A stretch of 64,000 bases of DNA, from the NCBI GenBank assembly GCA_003105015.1, contig PQAF01000004.1:208-64207 (forward strand), in the 5' to 3' direction. This DNA comes from Rhodocyclales bacterium. GTDB lineage: Bacteria > Pseudomonadota > Gammaproteobacteria > Burkholderiales > Rhodocyclaceae. Under the pieces are notes generated by a model. The model ran no database searches and was not told the origin of the DNA. It saw only the letters and a program-made list of their open reading frames with translations. This document shows, piece after piece, positions 26,879-37,028 of this stretch. The first letter of the stretch is position 1, and each line of letters starts with the position of its first letter. A program made the translations under genes and the position numbers.

Positions 26879-27754
26879 ATGTCCGCCAAGCATCCCGTCA
26901 TCGCCATCACCGGTTCCTCCGGGGCCGGCACGTCCACGGTCAAGAAGTCCTTCGAGCACATCTTCCGCCGCGAAAGCATCCTGTCTGCCGTCATCGAGGG
27001 CGACAGCTTCCACAAGTACGACCGCGAGGAGATGAAGAAGGCCATCCAGGCCTCGGAAAAGGCCGGCGTCTGCGAGCACATCAGCCACTTCGGCCCCGAA
27101 GCCAACCTGTTCGAGGACATCGAGGCGCTGTTCAAGACCTACGGCGAGACCGGCACCGGCAAGCGCCGCTACTACCTGCACAACGAGCAGGAAGCCGAGC
27201 CGTGGAAACAGAAGCCGGGCACCTTCACGCCCTGGGAGGACCTGCCCCCGGACACAGACTGCCTGTTCTACGAAGGCCTGCACGGCGGCGTCAAGACCGA
27301 CACGGTGGATGTCGCCCGCCATACCGACCTGCTGGTCGGCGTGGTGCCGACGGTGAACCTCGAGTGGATCCAGAAGATCCACCGCGACACCAGCACGCGC
27401 GGCTACTCGGTCGAGGCGGTGACGCAGACCATCCTGCGCCGCATGTACGACTACGTGCACTACATCACGCCGCAGTTCTCGCGCACCCACATCAACTTCC
27501 AGCGCGTGCCGGTGGTGGACACCTCCAACCCCTTCGTCGCCCGCGACATCCCGACCCTGGACGAGTCCTTCGTGGTGATCCGCTACCGCGACCCGCACGG
27601 CGTGGACTTCCCCTACCTGCTGACCATGATCCACGACTCCTTCATGTCGCGGCCGAACTGCATCGTCGTGCCGGGCGGCAAGATGGAACTGGCCATGCAG
27701 CTGGTCCTCACCCCGCTGATCCTGCAGCTGATGGAGAAGCGCAAGAAGGCCTGA
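26879..27754 (+). CDS. prkB: Phosphoribulokinase (bacterial class I)
   Basis: A 291-residue kinase making ribulose-1,5-bisphosphate from ribulose-5-phosphate and ATP, the step unique to the Calvin cycle with RuBisCO. The P-loop TGSSGAGTST is at residues 11-20. EGDSFHKYDREEM, FYEGLHGG and QKIHRDTSTRGYS are typical of the octameric bacterial enzyme. The SD (GAGGGG) lies 8-13 bases before the ATG. It opens a second transcription unit with its own operator-like motif, followed by tkt. Confidence 0.98.
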   Translation: MSAKHPVIAITGSSGAGTSTVKKSFEHIFRRESILSAVIEGDSFHKYDREEMKKAIQASEKAGVCEHISHFGPEANLFEDIEALFKTYGETGTGKRRYYLHNEQEAEPWKQKPGTFTPWEDLPPDTDCLFYEGLHGGVKTDTVDVARHTDLLVGVVPTVNLEWIQKIHRDTSTRGYSVEAVTQTILRRMYDYVHYITPQFSRTHINFQRVPVVDTSNPFVARDIPTLDESFVVIRYRDPHGVDFPYLLTMIHDSFMSRPNCIVVPGGKMELAMQLVLTPLILQLMEKRKKA

Positions 27755-27856
27755 CGCCGCCGTCGCCGGCCCGTTCACTACCAAAACAGCCCGGTTTGGA
27801 AGATAATTTGCAGTTTTCCAGCGGGCACCACTGATCCAGGAAACAAGGGGAAACAG

Positions 27857-29881
27857 ATGTCCATCCAGAGTGCCACCTTCAGCGACTTCGAGACACCAGT
27901 GTTCAACAACCTGACCAGCGCCATCCGCGCCCTCGCCATGGACGCGGTCGAGAAGGCCAAGTCCGGCCACCCCGGCGCCCCCATGGGCATGGCGGAAATC
28001 GCCGAGGTGCTGTGGAACCACCACCTCAAGCACAACCCGGCCAACCCGAAGTGGGCCGACCGCGACCGCTTCGTGCTCTCCAACGGCCACGGCTCGATGC
28101 TCATCTACGCCCTGCTGCACCTGACCGGCTACGACGTCAGCATCGACGACATCAAGCAGTTCCGCCAGCTGCACTCGAAGACGCCGGGCCATCCCGAGTA
28201 CGGCTACACGCCGGGCGTCGAGACCACCACCGGCCCGCTCGGCCAGGGCATCACCAACGCCGTCGGCATGGCCATGGCGGAGAAGCTGCTCGCCGCCGAG
28301 TTCAACCGGCCCGGCCACGAGATCGTGGATCACCGCACCTACGCCTTCCTCGGCGACGGCTGTCTGATGGAAGGCATCTCGCACGAGGCCTGCTCGCTCG
28401 CCGGCACCTGGGGCCTGGGCAAGCTGACCGCCTTCTGGGACGACAACGGCATCTCCATCGACGGCCACGTCGAGGGCTGGTTCACCGACGACACGCCGCG
28501 CCGCTTCGAAGCCTACGGCTGGCAGGTCATCCCCAACGTGAACGGCCATGACCCCGAAGCCCTCCACGCCGCCATCAACAAGGCCAAGGCCGAAACTTCG
28601 CGGCCGACCCTGATCTGCTGCCGCACCCGCATCGGCATGGGCTCGCCCAACAAGGCCGGCACCCACGACGTGCACGGCGCGCCGCTGGGCGACGCCGAGA
28701 TCGCCGCCGCCCGCCCGCACATGGGCTGGGTGTTCCCGCCCTTCGAGATCCCGCAGGAAGTCTACGAGGCCTGGGACGCGCGCAAGAAGGGCGCCGTGCT
28801 GGAGTCCGACTGGAACCAGAAGTTCGAGCGCTACGCCAAGGCCTACCCCGACCTGGCCGCCGAATTCAAGCGCCGCATGGCCGGCGAGCTGCCCGCCAAC
28901 TGGGCGGCGCATGCGAAGAAGGCCGTTGCCGAGATCAACGCCAAGGGCGAAACGGTCGCCACGCGCAAGGCCTCGCAAATCGCCATCAACGCGCTGGCCC
29001 CGGCTCTGCCCGAGTTCGTCGGCGGCTCGGCCGACCTGACCGGCTCGAACCTGACCAACTGGACGGGCTGCAAGCACGTCTCCGGCCGCACGCCCGGCAA
29101 CTACATCTCCTACGGCGTGCGCGAGTTCGGCATGTCGCACATCATGAACGGCATGGCGCTGCACGGCGGCGTGCTGCCCTTCGGCGGCACCTTCCTGATG
29201 TTCTCGGAGTACGCCCGCAACGCCCTGCGCATGTCGGCGCTGATGAAGCAGCGCGTGATCTACGTGTTCACGCACGACTCGATCGGCCTCGGCGAGGACG
29301 GTCCGACGCACCAGCCGGTCGAGCAGACCGCCACCTTGCGCATGATCCCTAACATGGACGTCTGGCGCCCCTGCGACACCGTCGAGACGATGGTGGCGTG
29401 GACGCAGGCGGTGGAGAAGGCGAGCGGCCCGACGGCGCTGTGCCTGTCGCGGCAGAATCTGCCCTTCGTCAAGCGCGACGATGCGCAGATCGCCGCCATC
29501 GCGAAGGGCGGCTACGTCCTCTCCGAGGCGCAGGGCAAGGCCCAGGCGGTGATCCTCGCCACCGGATCGGAAGTCGACCTGGCGCTGAAGGCCCAAGCCG
29601 AACTGGCCAAGGAAGGCATCGCCGTGCGCGTGGTTTCCATGCCCAATACCAACGCCTTCGACCGTCAGGATGCGGCCTATCGGAACAGCGTGCTGCCGAA
29701 GGGCCTGCCGCGCGTCGCCGTGGAAGCCGGCGTCACCGGCGGCTGGTACAAGTACGTCGGCCTCGACGGCGCGGTGATCGGCCTCGACCGCTTCGGCGAG
29801 TCGGCGCCGGCGGGCGTGCTGTTCAAGGAATTCGGCTTCACGGCGGAAAACGTCGTGAAAGCCGTGAAATCGGTTCTGTAA
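27857..29881 (+). CDS. tkt: Transketolase
   Basis: A 674-residue ThDP enzyme moving two-carbon units among sugar phosphates in the Calvin and pentose-phosphate cycles. The N-terminal [19 protein letters not shown], the cofactor motif [13 protein letters not shown]...DDNGIS, and the pyrimidine domain with [19 protein letters not shown] are all present. It is full family length. It starts about 100 bp after prkB with SD AAGGGG, and gap follows after 21 bp. Confidence 0.97.
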   Translation: MSIQSATFSDFETPVFNNLTSAIRALAMDAVEKAKSGHPGAPMGMAEIAEVLWNHHLKHNPANPKWADRDRFVLSNGHGSMLIYALLHLTGYDVSIDDIKQFRQLHSKTPGHPEYGYTPGVETTTGPLGQGITNAVGMAMAEKLLAAEFNRPGHEIVDHRTYAFLGDGCLMEGISHEACSLAGTWGLGKLTAFWDDNGISIDGHVEGWFTDDTPRRFEAYGWQVIPNVNGHDPEALHAAINKAKAETSRPTLICCRTRIGMGSPNKAGTHDVHGAPLGDAEIAAARPHMGWVFPPFEIPQEVYEAWDARKKGAVLESDWNQKFERYAKAYPDLAAEFKRRMAGELPANWAAHAKKAVAEINAKGETVATRKASQIAINALAPALPEFVGGSADLTGSNLTNWTGCKHVSGRTPGNYISYGVREFGMSHIMNGMALHGGVLPFGGTFLMFSEYARNALRMSALMKQRVIYVFTHDSIGLGEDGPTHQPVEQTATLRMIPNMDVWRPCDTVETMVAWTQAVEKASGPTALCLSRQNLPFVKRDDAQIAAIAKGGYVLSEAQGKAQAVILATGSEVDLALKAQAELAKEGIAVRVVSMPNTNAFDRQDAAYRNSVLPKGLPRVAVEAGVTGGWYKYVGLDGAVIGLDRFGESAPAGVLFKEFGFTAENVVKAVKSVL

Positions 29882-30901
<1,020 letters not shown>

Positions 30902-30917
30902 ACAGGATCCGCCATCC

Positions 30918-30941
30918 AAGCGCTGCCTGCGGGCAGCGCTT
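30918..30941 (+). other. Intergenic hairpin between gap and pgk
   Basis: A perfect 10-bp stem AAGCGCTGCC/GGCAGCGCTT with a TGCG loop, 17 bases after the gap stop. No T-run follows, so mRNA stabilisation or processing is more likely than termination. Confidence 0.6.
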
Positions 30942-30987
30942 CAGTGGCAGATTCCGACATTTTCCCGACATTCCTGGAGCATCCGTC

Positions 30988-32172
30988 ATGGCCAACGTCA
31001 AGCGCCTGGTCGACCTCGACCTCAAGAACAAGCGGATCTTCATCCGCGCCGACCTCAACGTACCGGTCAAGGACGGCAAGGTCACCTCCGACGCCCGCAT
31101 CACCGCCTCGATGCCGACCATCGCGCATTGCCTGAAGGCCGGCGCGAAGGTGATGGTCACCTCCCACCTCGGCCGTCCCGAGGAGGGTGTCTATTCCGAG
31201 GAAAACTCGCTCAAGCCGGTCGCCACCGTGATGGCGGCCAAGCTCGGTAAGCCGGTGCGCGTGATCAAGGATTGGGTCGACGGCGGATTCGAGGTCGCCG
31301 CCGGCGAGGTCGTGCTGCTGGAGAACTGCCGCTTCAACAAGGGCGAGAAGAAAAACGTCGACGACACGGCGAAGAAGTACGCCGCCCTGTGCGACGTCTT
31401 CGTCATGGACGCCTTCGGCACCGCCCACCGCGCCGAGGCCTCCACGCACGGCATCGCCAAGTACGCGCCGACGGCCTGCGCCGGCATCCTGCTCACCGAG
31501 GAACTGGACGCCCTGACCAAGGCCCTGCTCGCCCCGGCCCGGCCGATGGTCGCCATCGTCGGCGGCTCCAAGGTGTCGACCAAGCTGACGGTGCTCGAAT
31601 CGCTCTCCGAGAAGGTCGACCAGTTGGTGGTCGGCGGCGGCATTGCCAACACCTTTCTCAAGGCCACCGGCAAGAACGTCGGCAAGTCGCTGTGCGAGGA
31701 CGACCTGGTGCCTACGGCGAAGACCCTGATGGAGAAGATGGCCAAGCGCGGCGCCAGCATCCCGGTCGCCGTCGACGTGGTCTGCGGCAAGAAGTTCGAC
31801 GCCGCGGAAGCCGCCGTGCTGAAGGACGCCGGCAATGTGGCCGACGACGACATGATCTTCGACATCGGACCGAAGAGCACCCAGGAGCTGGTCGACATCA
31901 TCATGAAGGCCGGCACCGTCGTGTGGAACGGCCCGGTCGGCGTCTTCGAGTTCGACCAGTTCGGCGAGGGCACGAAGAAGATCGCCGCGGCCATCGCCGC
32001 GACCAAGGCCTTCACCCTGGCCGGCGGCGGCGACACCATCGCCGCCATCCAGAAATACGACATCTACGACAAGGTCTCCTACATCTCGACGGCCGGCGGC
32101 GCCTTCCTCGAGTTCCTCGAGGGCAAGACCCTGCCCGCGGTTGAGATATTGGAACAAAGAGCAAAAGCTTGA
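30988..32172 (+). CDS. pgk: Phosphoglycerate kinase
   Basis: A 394-residue two-domain kinase interconverting 3-phosphoglycerate/ATP and 1,3-bisphosphoglycerate. [50 protein letters not shown] and the C-terminal GGGDTIAAI are present. SD CTGGAG precedes the ATG. The stop codon TGA (32170-32172) runs into a large perfect hairpin that separates pgk from pyk. Confidence 0.97.
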   Translation: MANVKRLVDLDLKNKRIFIRADLNVPVKDGKVTSDARITASMPTIAHCLKAGAKVMVTSHLGRPEEGVYSEENSLKPVATVMAAKLGKPVRVIKDWVDGGFEVAAGEVVLLENCRFNKGEKKNVDDTAKKYAALCDVFVMDAFGTAHRAEASTHGIAKYAPTACAGILLTEELDALTKALLAPARPMVAIVGGSKVSTKLTVLESLSEKVDQLVVGGGIANTFLKATGKNVGKSLCEDDLVPTAKTLMEKMAKRGASIPVAVDVVCGKKFDAAEAAVLKDAGNVADDDMIFDIGPKSTQELVDIIMKAGTVVWNGPVGVFEFDQFGEGTKKIAAAIAATKAFTLAGGGDTIAAIQKYDIYDKVSYISTAGGAFLEFLEGKTLPAVEILEQRAKA

Positions 32173-32246
32173 CCACGGCGGGCACGGCGACACGGCGAAT
32201 AGGAAATTGCTCGACGTCTACGCCGTGTCGCCGTGCCCGCCGTGGT
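32172..32246. repeat. Long perfect inverted repeat between pgk and pyk
   Basis: Two 26-bp arms (32172-32197 and 32221-32246) are exact complements around a 23-base spacer. The arm begins ACCACGGCGGGCACGGCG and continues ACACGGCG. A near-identical element lies at 54487-54558 between purH and purD. There is no T-run, so it is probably a REP-like or mRNA-stabilising element. Confidence 0.85.
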
Positions 32247-32264
32247 GAAATAAGGCCCTAATAA

Positions 32265-33716
32265 ATGCAACGTTCCACCAAGATCGTCGCCACCCTCGGC
32301 CCGGCCTCTTCCGAAACCGGCGTCCTCACCCGCATGATCGAGGCGGGCGTCGATGTCGTCCGCCTCAACTTCTCGCACGGCACGCACGACGACCACCGCA
32401 AGCGCGTCGACCTGGTGCGCGAATGCGTGCGCCGCGTCGGCCGCACGGTCGGCGTCATGGTCGACCTGCAGGGCCCGAAGATCCGCGTCGGCAAGTTCGC
32501 CGAGGGCAAGGTCGAGCTCGCCAACGGCGCGCCCTTCATCCTCGACGCGACCTGCAAGCTGGGCGACGCCACGCGCGTCGGCCTCGACTACCCCGAGCTG
32601 GTGGACGACGTCGAGCCGGGCGCCGTGCTGCTGCTCGACGACGGCCGCCTGGTGCTCGACGTGGAATCGATCCGGGGCCGCGAAATCCATTGTCGCGTGC
32701 GCGTCGGCGGCACGCTGTCCAACAACAAGGGCATCAACCGCCAGGGCGGCGGCCTCTCCGCGCCGGCTCTCACCGACAAGGACAAGGACGACATCCGGCT
32801 GGCGGCGGAATTCAATGCCGACTATGTCGCGGTTTCCTTCCCGAAATCCGGCGCCGACATTCGCCAGGCGCGCGAGCTGCTCGCCGCAGCAGGCTCCGAT
32901 GCGCTGATCATCGCGAAAATCGAGCGCGTGGAAGCGATCGCCGCGCTGGAGGAAATCCTCGAGGCCTCTGACGCCATCATGGTGGCGCGCGGCGACCTCG
33001 CCGTCGAGGTGGGCGACGCCGCCGTGCCGGCCCTGCAGAAGCGCATGATCCGCGTGGCGCGCGAGCACAACAAGGTCGCCATCACCGCCACGCAGATGAT
33101 GGAATCGATGATCTCCAGCCCCGTGCCGACCCGCGCCGAAGTCTCCGACGTCGCCAACGCGGTGCTCGACGGCACCGACGCCGTCATGCTCTCGGCGGAA
33201 ACCGCGGCCGGCAAGTATCCGGTGGAGACCATCGAGGCGATGGCGCGCATCTGCGTCGAGGCGGAGAAGTCCGAGGAGATCACCCTCGACAGCCACTTCC
33301 TCGACCGCGTGTTCACGCGCATCGACCAGTCGATCGCCATGGCGGCCCTGTTCACCGCCTACCACCTCAAGGTGAAGGCCATCGCCTCCCTGACCCAGTC
33401 CGGCTCGACGGCGCTGTGGATGTCGCGCATCAACTGCGGCGTGCCGATCTACGCCCTGACGCCGGAAATCCGCAGCCGCTATCGCATGAGCCTGTACCGC
33501 GACGTCTTCCCGCTGCTGATGCGCTACGTCGGCCACGACCGCGAGGAGGCCCTGCGGGAGGCGGAGGAAGAGCTGATCCGCGCCGGCGCCGTGCAGCCGG
33601 GCGACACCATCGTGCTGACCATCGGCGAGCCGATCGGCACGCCGGGCGGCACCAACACCATGAAGATCGTGCGCGTCGGCGAGCACAGCTACTCGACCGG
33701 GCGCAGCAGCCTGTGA
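32265..33716 (+). CDS. pyk: Pyruvate kinase
   Basis: A 483-residue glycolytic enzyme making pyruvate and ATP from phosphoenolpyruvate and ADP. TKIVATLGPASSETG, RLNFSHG, VDLQGPKIRVG, MVARGDLAVEVG and the signature IAKIERVEAI are visible. It starts 18 bp after the hairpin repeat. Its place in the Calvin-cycle cluster joins carbon fixation to pyruvate formation; the pyruvate dehydrogenase operon lies about 20 kb away on the same strand. Confidence 0.97.
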   Translation: MQRSTKIVATLGPASSETGVLTRMIEAGVDVVRLNFSHGTHDDHRKRVDLVRECVRRVGRTVGVMVDLQGPKIRVGKFAEGKVELANGAPFILDATCKLGDATRVGLDYPELVDDVEPGAVLLLDDGRLVLDVESIRGREIHCRVRVGGTLSNNKGINRQGGGLSAPALTDKDKDDIRLAAEFNADYVAVSFPKSGADIRQARELLAAAGSDALIIAKIERVEAIAALEEILEASDAIMVARGDLAVEVGDAAVPALQKRMIRVAREHNKVAITATQMMESMISSPVPTRAEVSDVANAVLDGTDAVMLSAETAAGKYPVETIEAMARICVEAEKSEEITLDSHFLDRVFTRIDQSIAMAALFTAYHLKVKAIASLTQSGSTALWMSRINCGVPIYALTPEIRSRYRMSLYRDVFPLLMRYVGHDREEALREAEEELIRAGAVQPGDTIVLTIGEPIGTPGGTNTMKIVRVGEHSYSTGRSSL

Positions 33717-33746
33717 GAATTTCGAACCCTCTTTAAGGAGACCACC

Positions 33747-34811
33747 ATGCCACTCGTATCGATGCGCCAACTGCTGGACCACGCCGCGGAAAACGGCTAC
33801 GGCCTGCCCGCCTTCAACGTGAACAACCTGGAACAGGTGCGCGCCATCATGGAGGCCGCCGAGGAGACCGGCAGCCCGGTAATCATGCAGGGCTCGGCCG
33901 GCGCGCGGAAATACGCCGGCGAGGCCTTCCTGCGCCACCTGATCGAGGCCGCCATCGAGGCCTACCCGCACATCCCGGTGGTGATGCACCAGGACCACGG
34001 CCAGTCGCCGGCGGTGTGCATGGCGGCGATCCGTTCCGGCTTCTCCAGCGTCATGATGGACGGCTCGCTGATGGAAGACGGCAAGACACCCTCCTCCTAC
34101 GAATACAACGTCGAAACCTCGCGCAAGGTGGTCGACTTCGCCCACGCCATCGGCGTCACCGTGGAGGCCGAACTCGGCGTACTCGGCTCGCTCGAGACCA
34201 TGAAGGCCGACAAGGAAGACGGCCACGGCGCCGAGGGCACCATGAAGCGCGAGGACCTGCTGACCGACCCGGACCAGGCCGCCGACTTCGTGCAGAAGAC
34301 GCAGTGCGACGCGCTCGCCATCGCCATCGGCACTTCGCACGGCGCCTACAAGTTCACGCGCAAGCCGACCGGCGACATCCTCGCCATCGACCGCATCAAG
34401 GAGATCCACGCCCGCATCCCCAACACCCACCTGGTGATGCACGGCTCCTCCAGCGTGCCGCAGGAGTGGCTCGAGATCATCCGCAAGTACGGCGGCCAGA
34501 TGAAGGAGACCTACGGCGTGCCGGTCGAGGAGATCGTCACCGGAATCAAGCACGGCGTGCGCAAGGTGAACATCGACACCGACATCCGCCTCGCCATGAC
34601 CGGCGCCATGCGACGCCACATGGCCGAGAAGCCTGCCGAGTTCGATCCGCGCAAGTTCCTCGCCGACGCGCAGAAGGCCGCCAAGGAGATCTGCAAGCTG
34701 CGCTACGAGGCCTTCGGCTGCGCCGGCCAGGCCGCCAAGATCAAGCCGGTGTCCCTGGAAAAAATGGCCGAGCGCTACAAGAAGGGCGAGTTGAACCAGA
34801 TCGTCAAGTAA
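33747..34811 (+). CDS. fba: Fructose-1,6-bisphosphate aldolase, class II
   Basis: A 354-residue zinc-dependent aldolase of the type found in cbb operons (CbbA), which condenses glyceraldehyde-3-phosphate and DHAP and may also make sedoheptulose-1,7-bisphosphate. [22 protein letters not shown] (zinc histidine), [17 protein letters not shown] and [11 protein letters not shown] are typical, and [11 protein letters not shown] lies in the phosphate site. It follows pyk after 30 bp with SD AAGGAG. A GC-rich hairpin follows it. Confidence 0.96.
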   Translation: MPLVSMRQLLDHAAENGYGLPAFNVNNLEQVRAIMEAAEETGSPVIMQGSAGARKYAGEAFLRHLIEAAIEAYPHIPVVMHQDHGQSPAVCMAAIRSGFSSVMMDGSLMEDGKTPSSYEYNVETSRKVVDFAHAIGVTVEAELGVLGSLETMKADKEDGHGAEGTMKREDLLTDPDQAADFVQKTQCDALAIAIGTSHGAYKFTRKPTGDILAIDRIKEIHARIPNTHLVMHGSSSVPQEWLEIIRKYGGQMKETYGVPVEEIVTGIKHGVRKVNIDTDIRLAMTGAMRRHMAEKPAEFDPRKFLADAQKAAKEICKLRYEAFGCAGQAAKIKPVSLEKMAERYKKGELNQIVK

Positions 34812-34830
34812 ACGCCGTTCCGGTACGATG

Positions 34831-34860
34831 CGGGAGCCGCCCAGCGCGGCTCCCGTCGTT
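34831..34860 (+). terminator. Probable terminator after fba
   Basis: A 10-bp perfect stem CGGGAGCCGC/GCGGCTCCCG (34831-34840 with 34846-34855), then TCGTTT. The T-run is weak, so it may be a partial terminator before the PsiE-like gene. Confidence 0.6.
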
Positions 34861-34871
34861 TGGAGGACTCA

Positions 34872-35315
34872 ATGGACATCCGTTCCCACACCCTCGACCG
34901 CATCCGCAAGTTCTTCAGCGGCGGCCTCGACATCGTCGAGCTCGCCGGCCTGCTGATCATCGCCTTCGCCACGACCGTGGCGATCTGGCAGGAGGCGGCG
35001 GTGATGATCGAGGCGCGCAAGGTAACCCTGGCCGACCTGCTGCTGATGTTCCTCTACCTCGAGGTGCTGGCGATGATCGGCCAGTACTTCCGTTCCGGCC
35101 ACATCCCGGTGCGCTACCCGCTCTACATCGCCATGGTGGCGCTGGCGCGCTACCTGATCCTCGACATCAAGGAACTCACCGAGCTGCGCGTGATGGCGAC
35201 GGCGGGCGCCATCCTGCTGCTCACCCTCGCCGTGCTGGCCATCCGTTACGGCCACGTCAAGTTTCCCTATCGCGAGGACCAGGCGAGCAAGGACCGGCCA
35301 TATGTCCGCGAATAG
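34872..35315 (+). CDS. PsiE-like integral membrane protein
   Basis: A 147-residue protein with about four transmembrane helices (LAGLLIIAFATTVAIW, ADLLLMFLYLEVLAMIG, YPLYIAMVALARYLIL and a final AGAILLLTLAVLAI segment). It resembles the phosphate-starvation-inducible PsiE family, whose function is not established. The ATG at 34872 has SD TGGAGGA. The last 14 bp overlap the cbbY start, so the two are coupled. Its presence between fba and cbbY is uncommon and hints at a phosphate link. Confidence 0.78.
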   Translation: MDIRSHTLDRIRKFFSGGLDIVELAGLLIIAFATTVAIWQEAAVMIEARKVTLADLLLMFLYLEVLAMIGQYFRSGHIPVRYPLYIAMVALARYLILDIKELTELRVMATAGAILLLTLAVLAIRYGHVKFPYREDQASKDRPYVRE

Positions 35316-36039
35316 CGCCGCCTTGCAGGCACTGATTTTTGATGTAGACGGCACGCTCGCCGACACCGAGCGCGACGGCCACCGGCCGGCCTTCAATGCC
35401 GCCTTCCGCGAGGCCGGACTCGACTGGCACTGGGACGAGGCACTCTACGGGGAACTCCTCGCCGTCACCGGCGGCAAGGAGCGCATCGCCCATTTCGTTG
35501 CCCGCCACCAGCCGGAATTCGCGCAACAGCCCGACTACGCCGAGCGTGTGGCGGCCCTGCACAAGGCGAAGACGCGGCACTACACGCAGCTGGCCGCGTC
35601 GGGGGCGATTCCCCTGCGGCCCGGCGTGGCACGGCTGCTCCATGAAGCCCGCTCGGCCGGCCTGCGCCTGGCCGTCGCCACCACCACCACGCCGGAGAAC
35701 GTCTCGGCCCTGCTGGTGCCCGCCCTCGGCCCGGACGCCATGGCCTGGTTCGAGGTGATCGGTGCCGGCGACGTGGTGCCGGCGAAGAAGCCGGCGCCGG
35801 ACATCTACCTGTGGGTGCTGGAGCGGCTCGGCCTGCCTGCTTCGAACTGCCTGGCCTTCGAGGATTCGGAGAACGGCCTGAAGGCCTCCCTCGGTGCCGG
35901 CCTGGCGACGATCGTCACGCCCTGCGACTACACCCGCGGGCAGGATTTCGGCGGCGCCGCGGCCGTCCTCGACAGCCTGGAGGGGGTGGCCACGTCCGAC
36001 CTCCGGGCATGGTTGTCCGGTGCCGCGGTGTCCGTATAA
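35302..36039 (+). CDS. cbbY: CbbY-type HAD phosphatase
   Basis: A 245-residue HAD subfamily IA hydrolase. The nucleophile motif is FDVDGTLADTERDGHRPAF, followed by VATTTTPENV, the lysine in PAKKPAPDIYLW and FEDSENGLKASL. The family hydrolyses xylulose-1,5-bisphosphate, a misfire inhibitor of RuBisCO, which fits its position after the Calvin-cycle genes. It overlaps the PsiE-like gene by 14 bp and precedes purC by 30 bp. Confidence 0.92.
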   Translation: MSANSAALQALIFDVDGTLADTERDGHRPAFNAAFREAGLDWHWDEALYGELLAVTGGKERIAHFVARHQPEFAQQPDYAERVAALHKAKTRHYTQLAASGAIPLRPGVARLLHEARSAGLRLAVATTTTPENVSALLVPALGPDAMAWFEVIGAGDVVPAKKPAPDIYLWVLERLGLPASNCLAFEDSENGLKASLGAGLATIVTPCDYTRGQDFGGAAAVLDSLEGVATSDLRAWLSGAAVSV

Positions 36040-36069
36040 TCACGTCCTTTCTCCACCCCCGTCCCAACC

Positions 36070-36966
36070 ATGAGCCAGACCGTCTACGAATCCCGCATCG
36101 CCAGCCTGCCCCTCATCGCCCGCGGCAAGGTGCGCGACATCTATGCCGTCGGCGACCAGCAGATGCTGATCGTCACCACCGACCGCCTGTCGGCCTTCGA
36201 CGTCATCCTGCCCGACCCGATCCCGGACAAGGGCCGCGTGCTGACGGCCGTCTCCAGCTTCTGGTTCGAGCGCCTCGCCCACATCGTCCCCAACCACCTC
36301 ACCGGCATCGACCCGGAGTCGGTGGTGCAGGGCGAGGACGAGCGCGCCCAGGTGCGCGGCCGTTCGGTGGTGGTGAAGCGCCTGAAGCCCCTGCCGGTCG
36401 AGGCGGTGGTGCGCGGCTACATCATCGGCAGCGGCTGGAAGGACTACCAGAAGACCGGCGCCGTCTGCGGCATACCCCTGCCTGCCGGCCTGAAAATGGC
36501 GCAGAAGCTGCCCCAGCCGCTGTTCACGCCGTCGACCAAGGCCGAGCAGGGCGCTCACGACGAGAACATCGACTTCGCCACCGTCGAGAAGATCCTCGGC
36601 AAGGCGCTCGCCGAGCAGGTGCGAGACGTCACCCTGCGCTTCTACGGCGAGGCCTCCGACTACGCGCTGACGCGCGGCATCATCATCGCCGACACCAAGT
36701 TCGAGTTCGGCCTGGACGCCGGCGGCCGCCTGCACCTCATCGACGAGGCATTGACGCCCGACTCCTCGCGCTTCTGGCCGGCCGACGAGTACAAGGAAGG
36801 CATCAGCCCGCCCAGCTTCGACAAGCAGATCGTGCGCGACTACCTGGAGACGCTCGACTGGAACAAGCAGGCGCCGGGGCCGAAGCTGCCCCCCGAGATC
36901 ATCGCCAAGACGACGGCCAAGTACCGCGAGGCCTACGAGCGGCTCACCGGCCGCAAGCTTGATTGA
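36070..36966 (+). CDS. purC: Phosphoribosylaminoimidazole-succinocarboxamide synthase
   Basis: A 298-residue SAICAR synthetase of purine synthesis that joins CAIR and aspartate with [54 protein letters not shown] and the C-terminal [19 protein letters not shown] are typical of the longer SAICAR synthetase group. It is the last gene before a GC-rich hairpin at 36989-37011. Confidence 0.97.
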   Translation: MSQTVYESRIASLPLIARGKVRDIYAVGDQQMLIVTTDRLSAFDVILPDPIPDKGRVLTAVSSFWFERLAHIVPNHLTGIDPESVVQGEDERAQVRGRSVVVKRLKPLPVEAVVRGYIIGSGWKDYQKTGAVCGIPLPAGLKMAQKLPQPLFTPSTKAEQGAHDENIDFATVEKILGKALAEQVRDVTLRFYGEASDYALTRGIIIADTKFEFGLDAGGRLHLIDEALTPDSSRFWPADEYKEGISPPSFDKQIVRDYLETLDWNKQAPGPKLPPEIIAKTTAKYREAYERLTGRKLD

Positions 36967-36988
36967 ACGCCTGACGACCCCAACCTAA

Positions 36989-37011
36989 GAAGGGCGCGCC
37001 ATGCGCCCTTC
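36989..37011. other. Hairpin after purC
   Basis: A 9-bp perfect stem GAAGGGCGC/GCGCCCTTC with a GCCAT loop, between purC and prlC. It lacks a T-run, so it is a weak terminator candidate or an mRNA 3'-end structure. Confidence 0.5.
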
Positions 37012-37028
37012 GCATTTCTGGATTACCC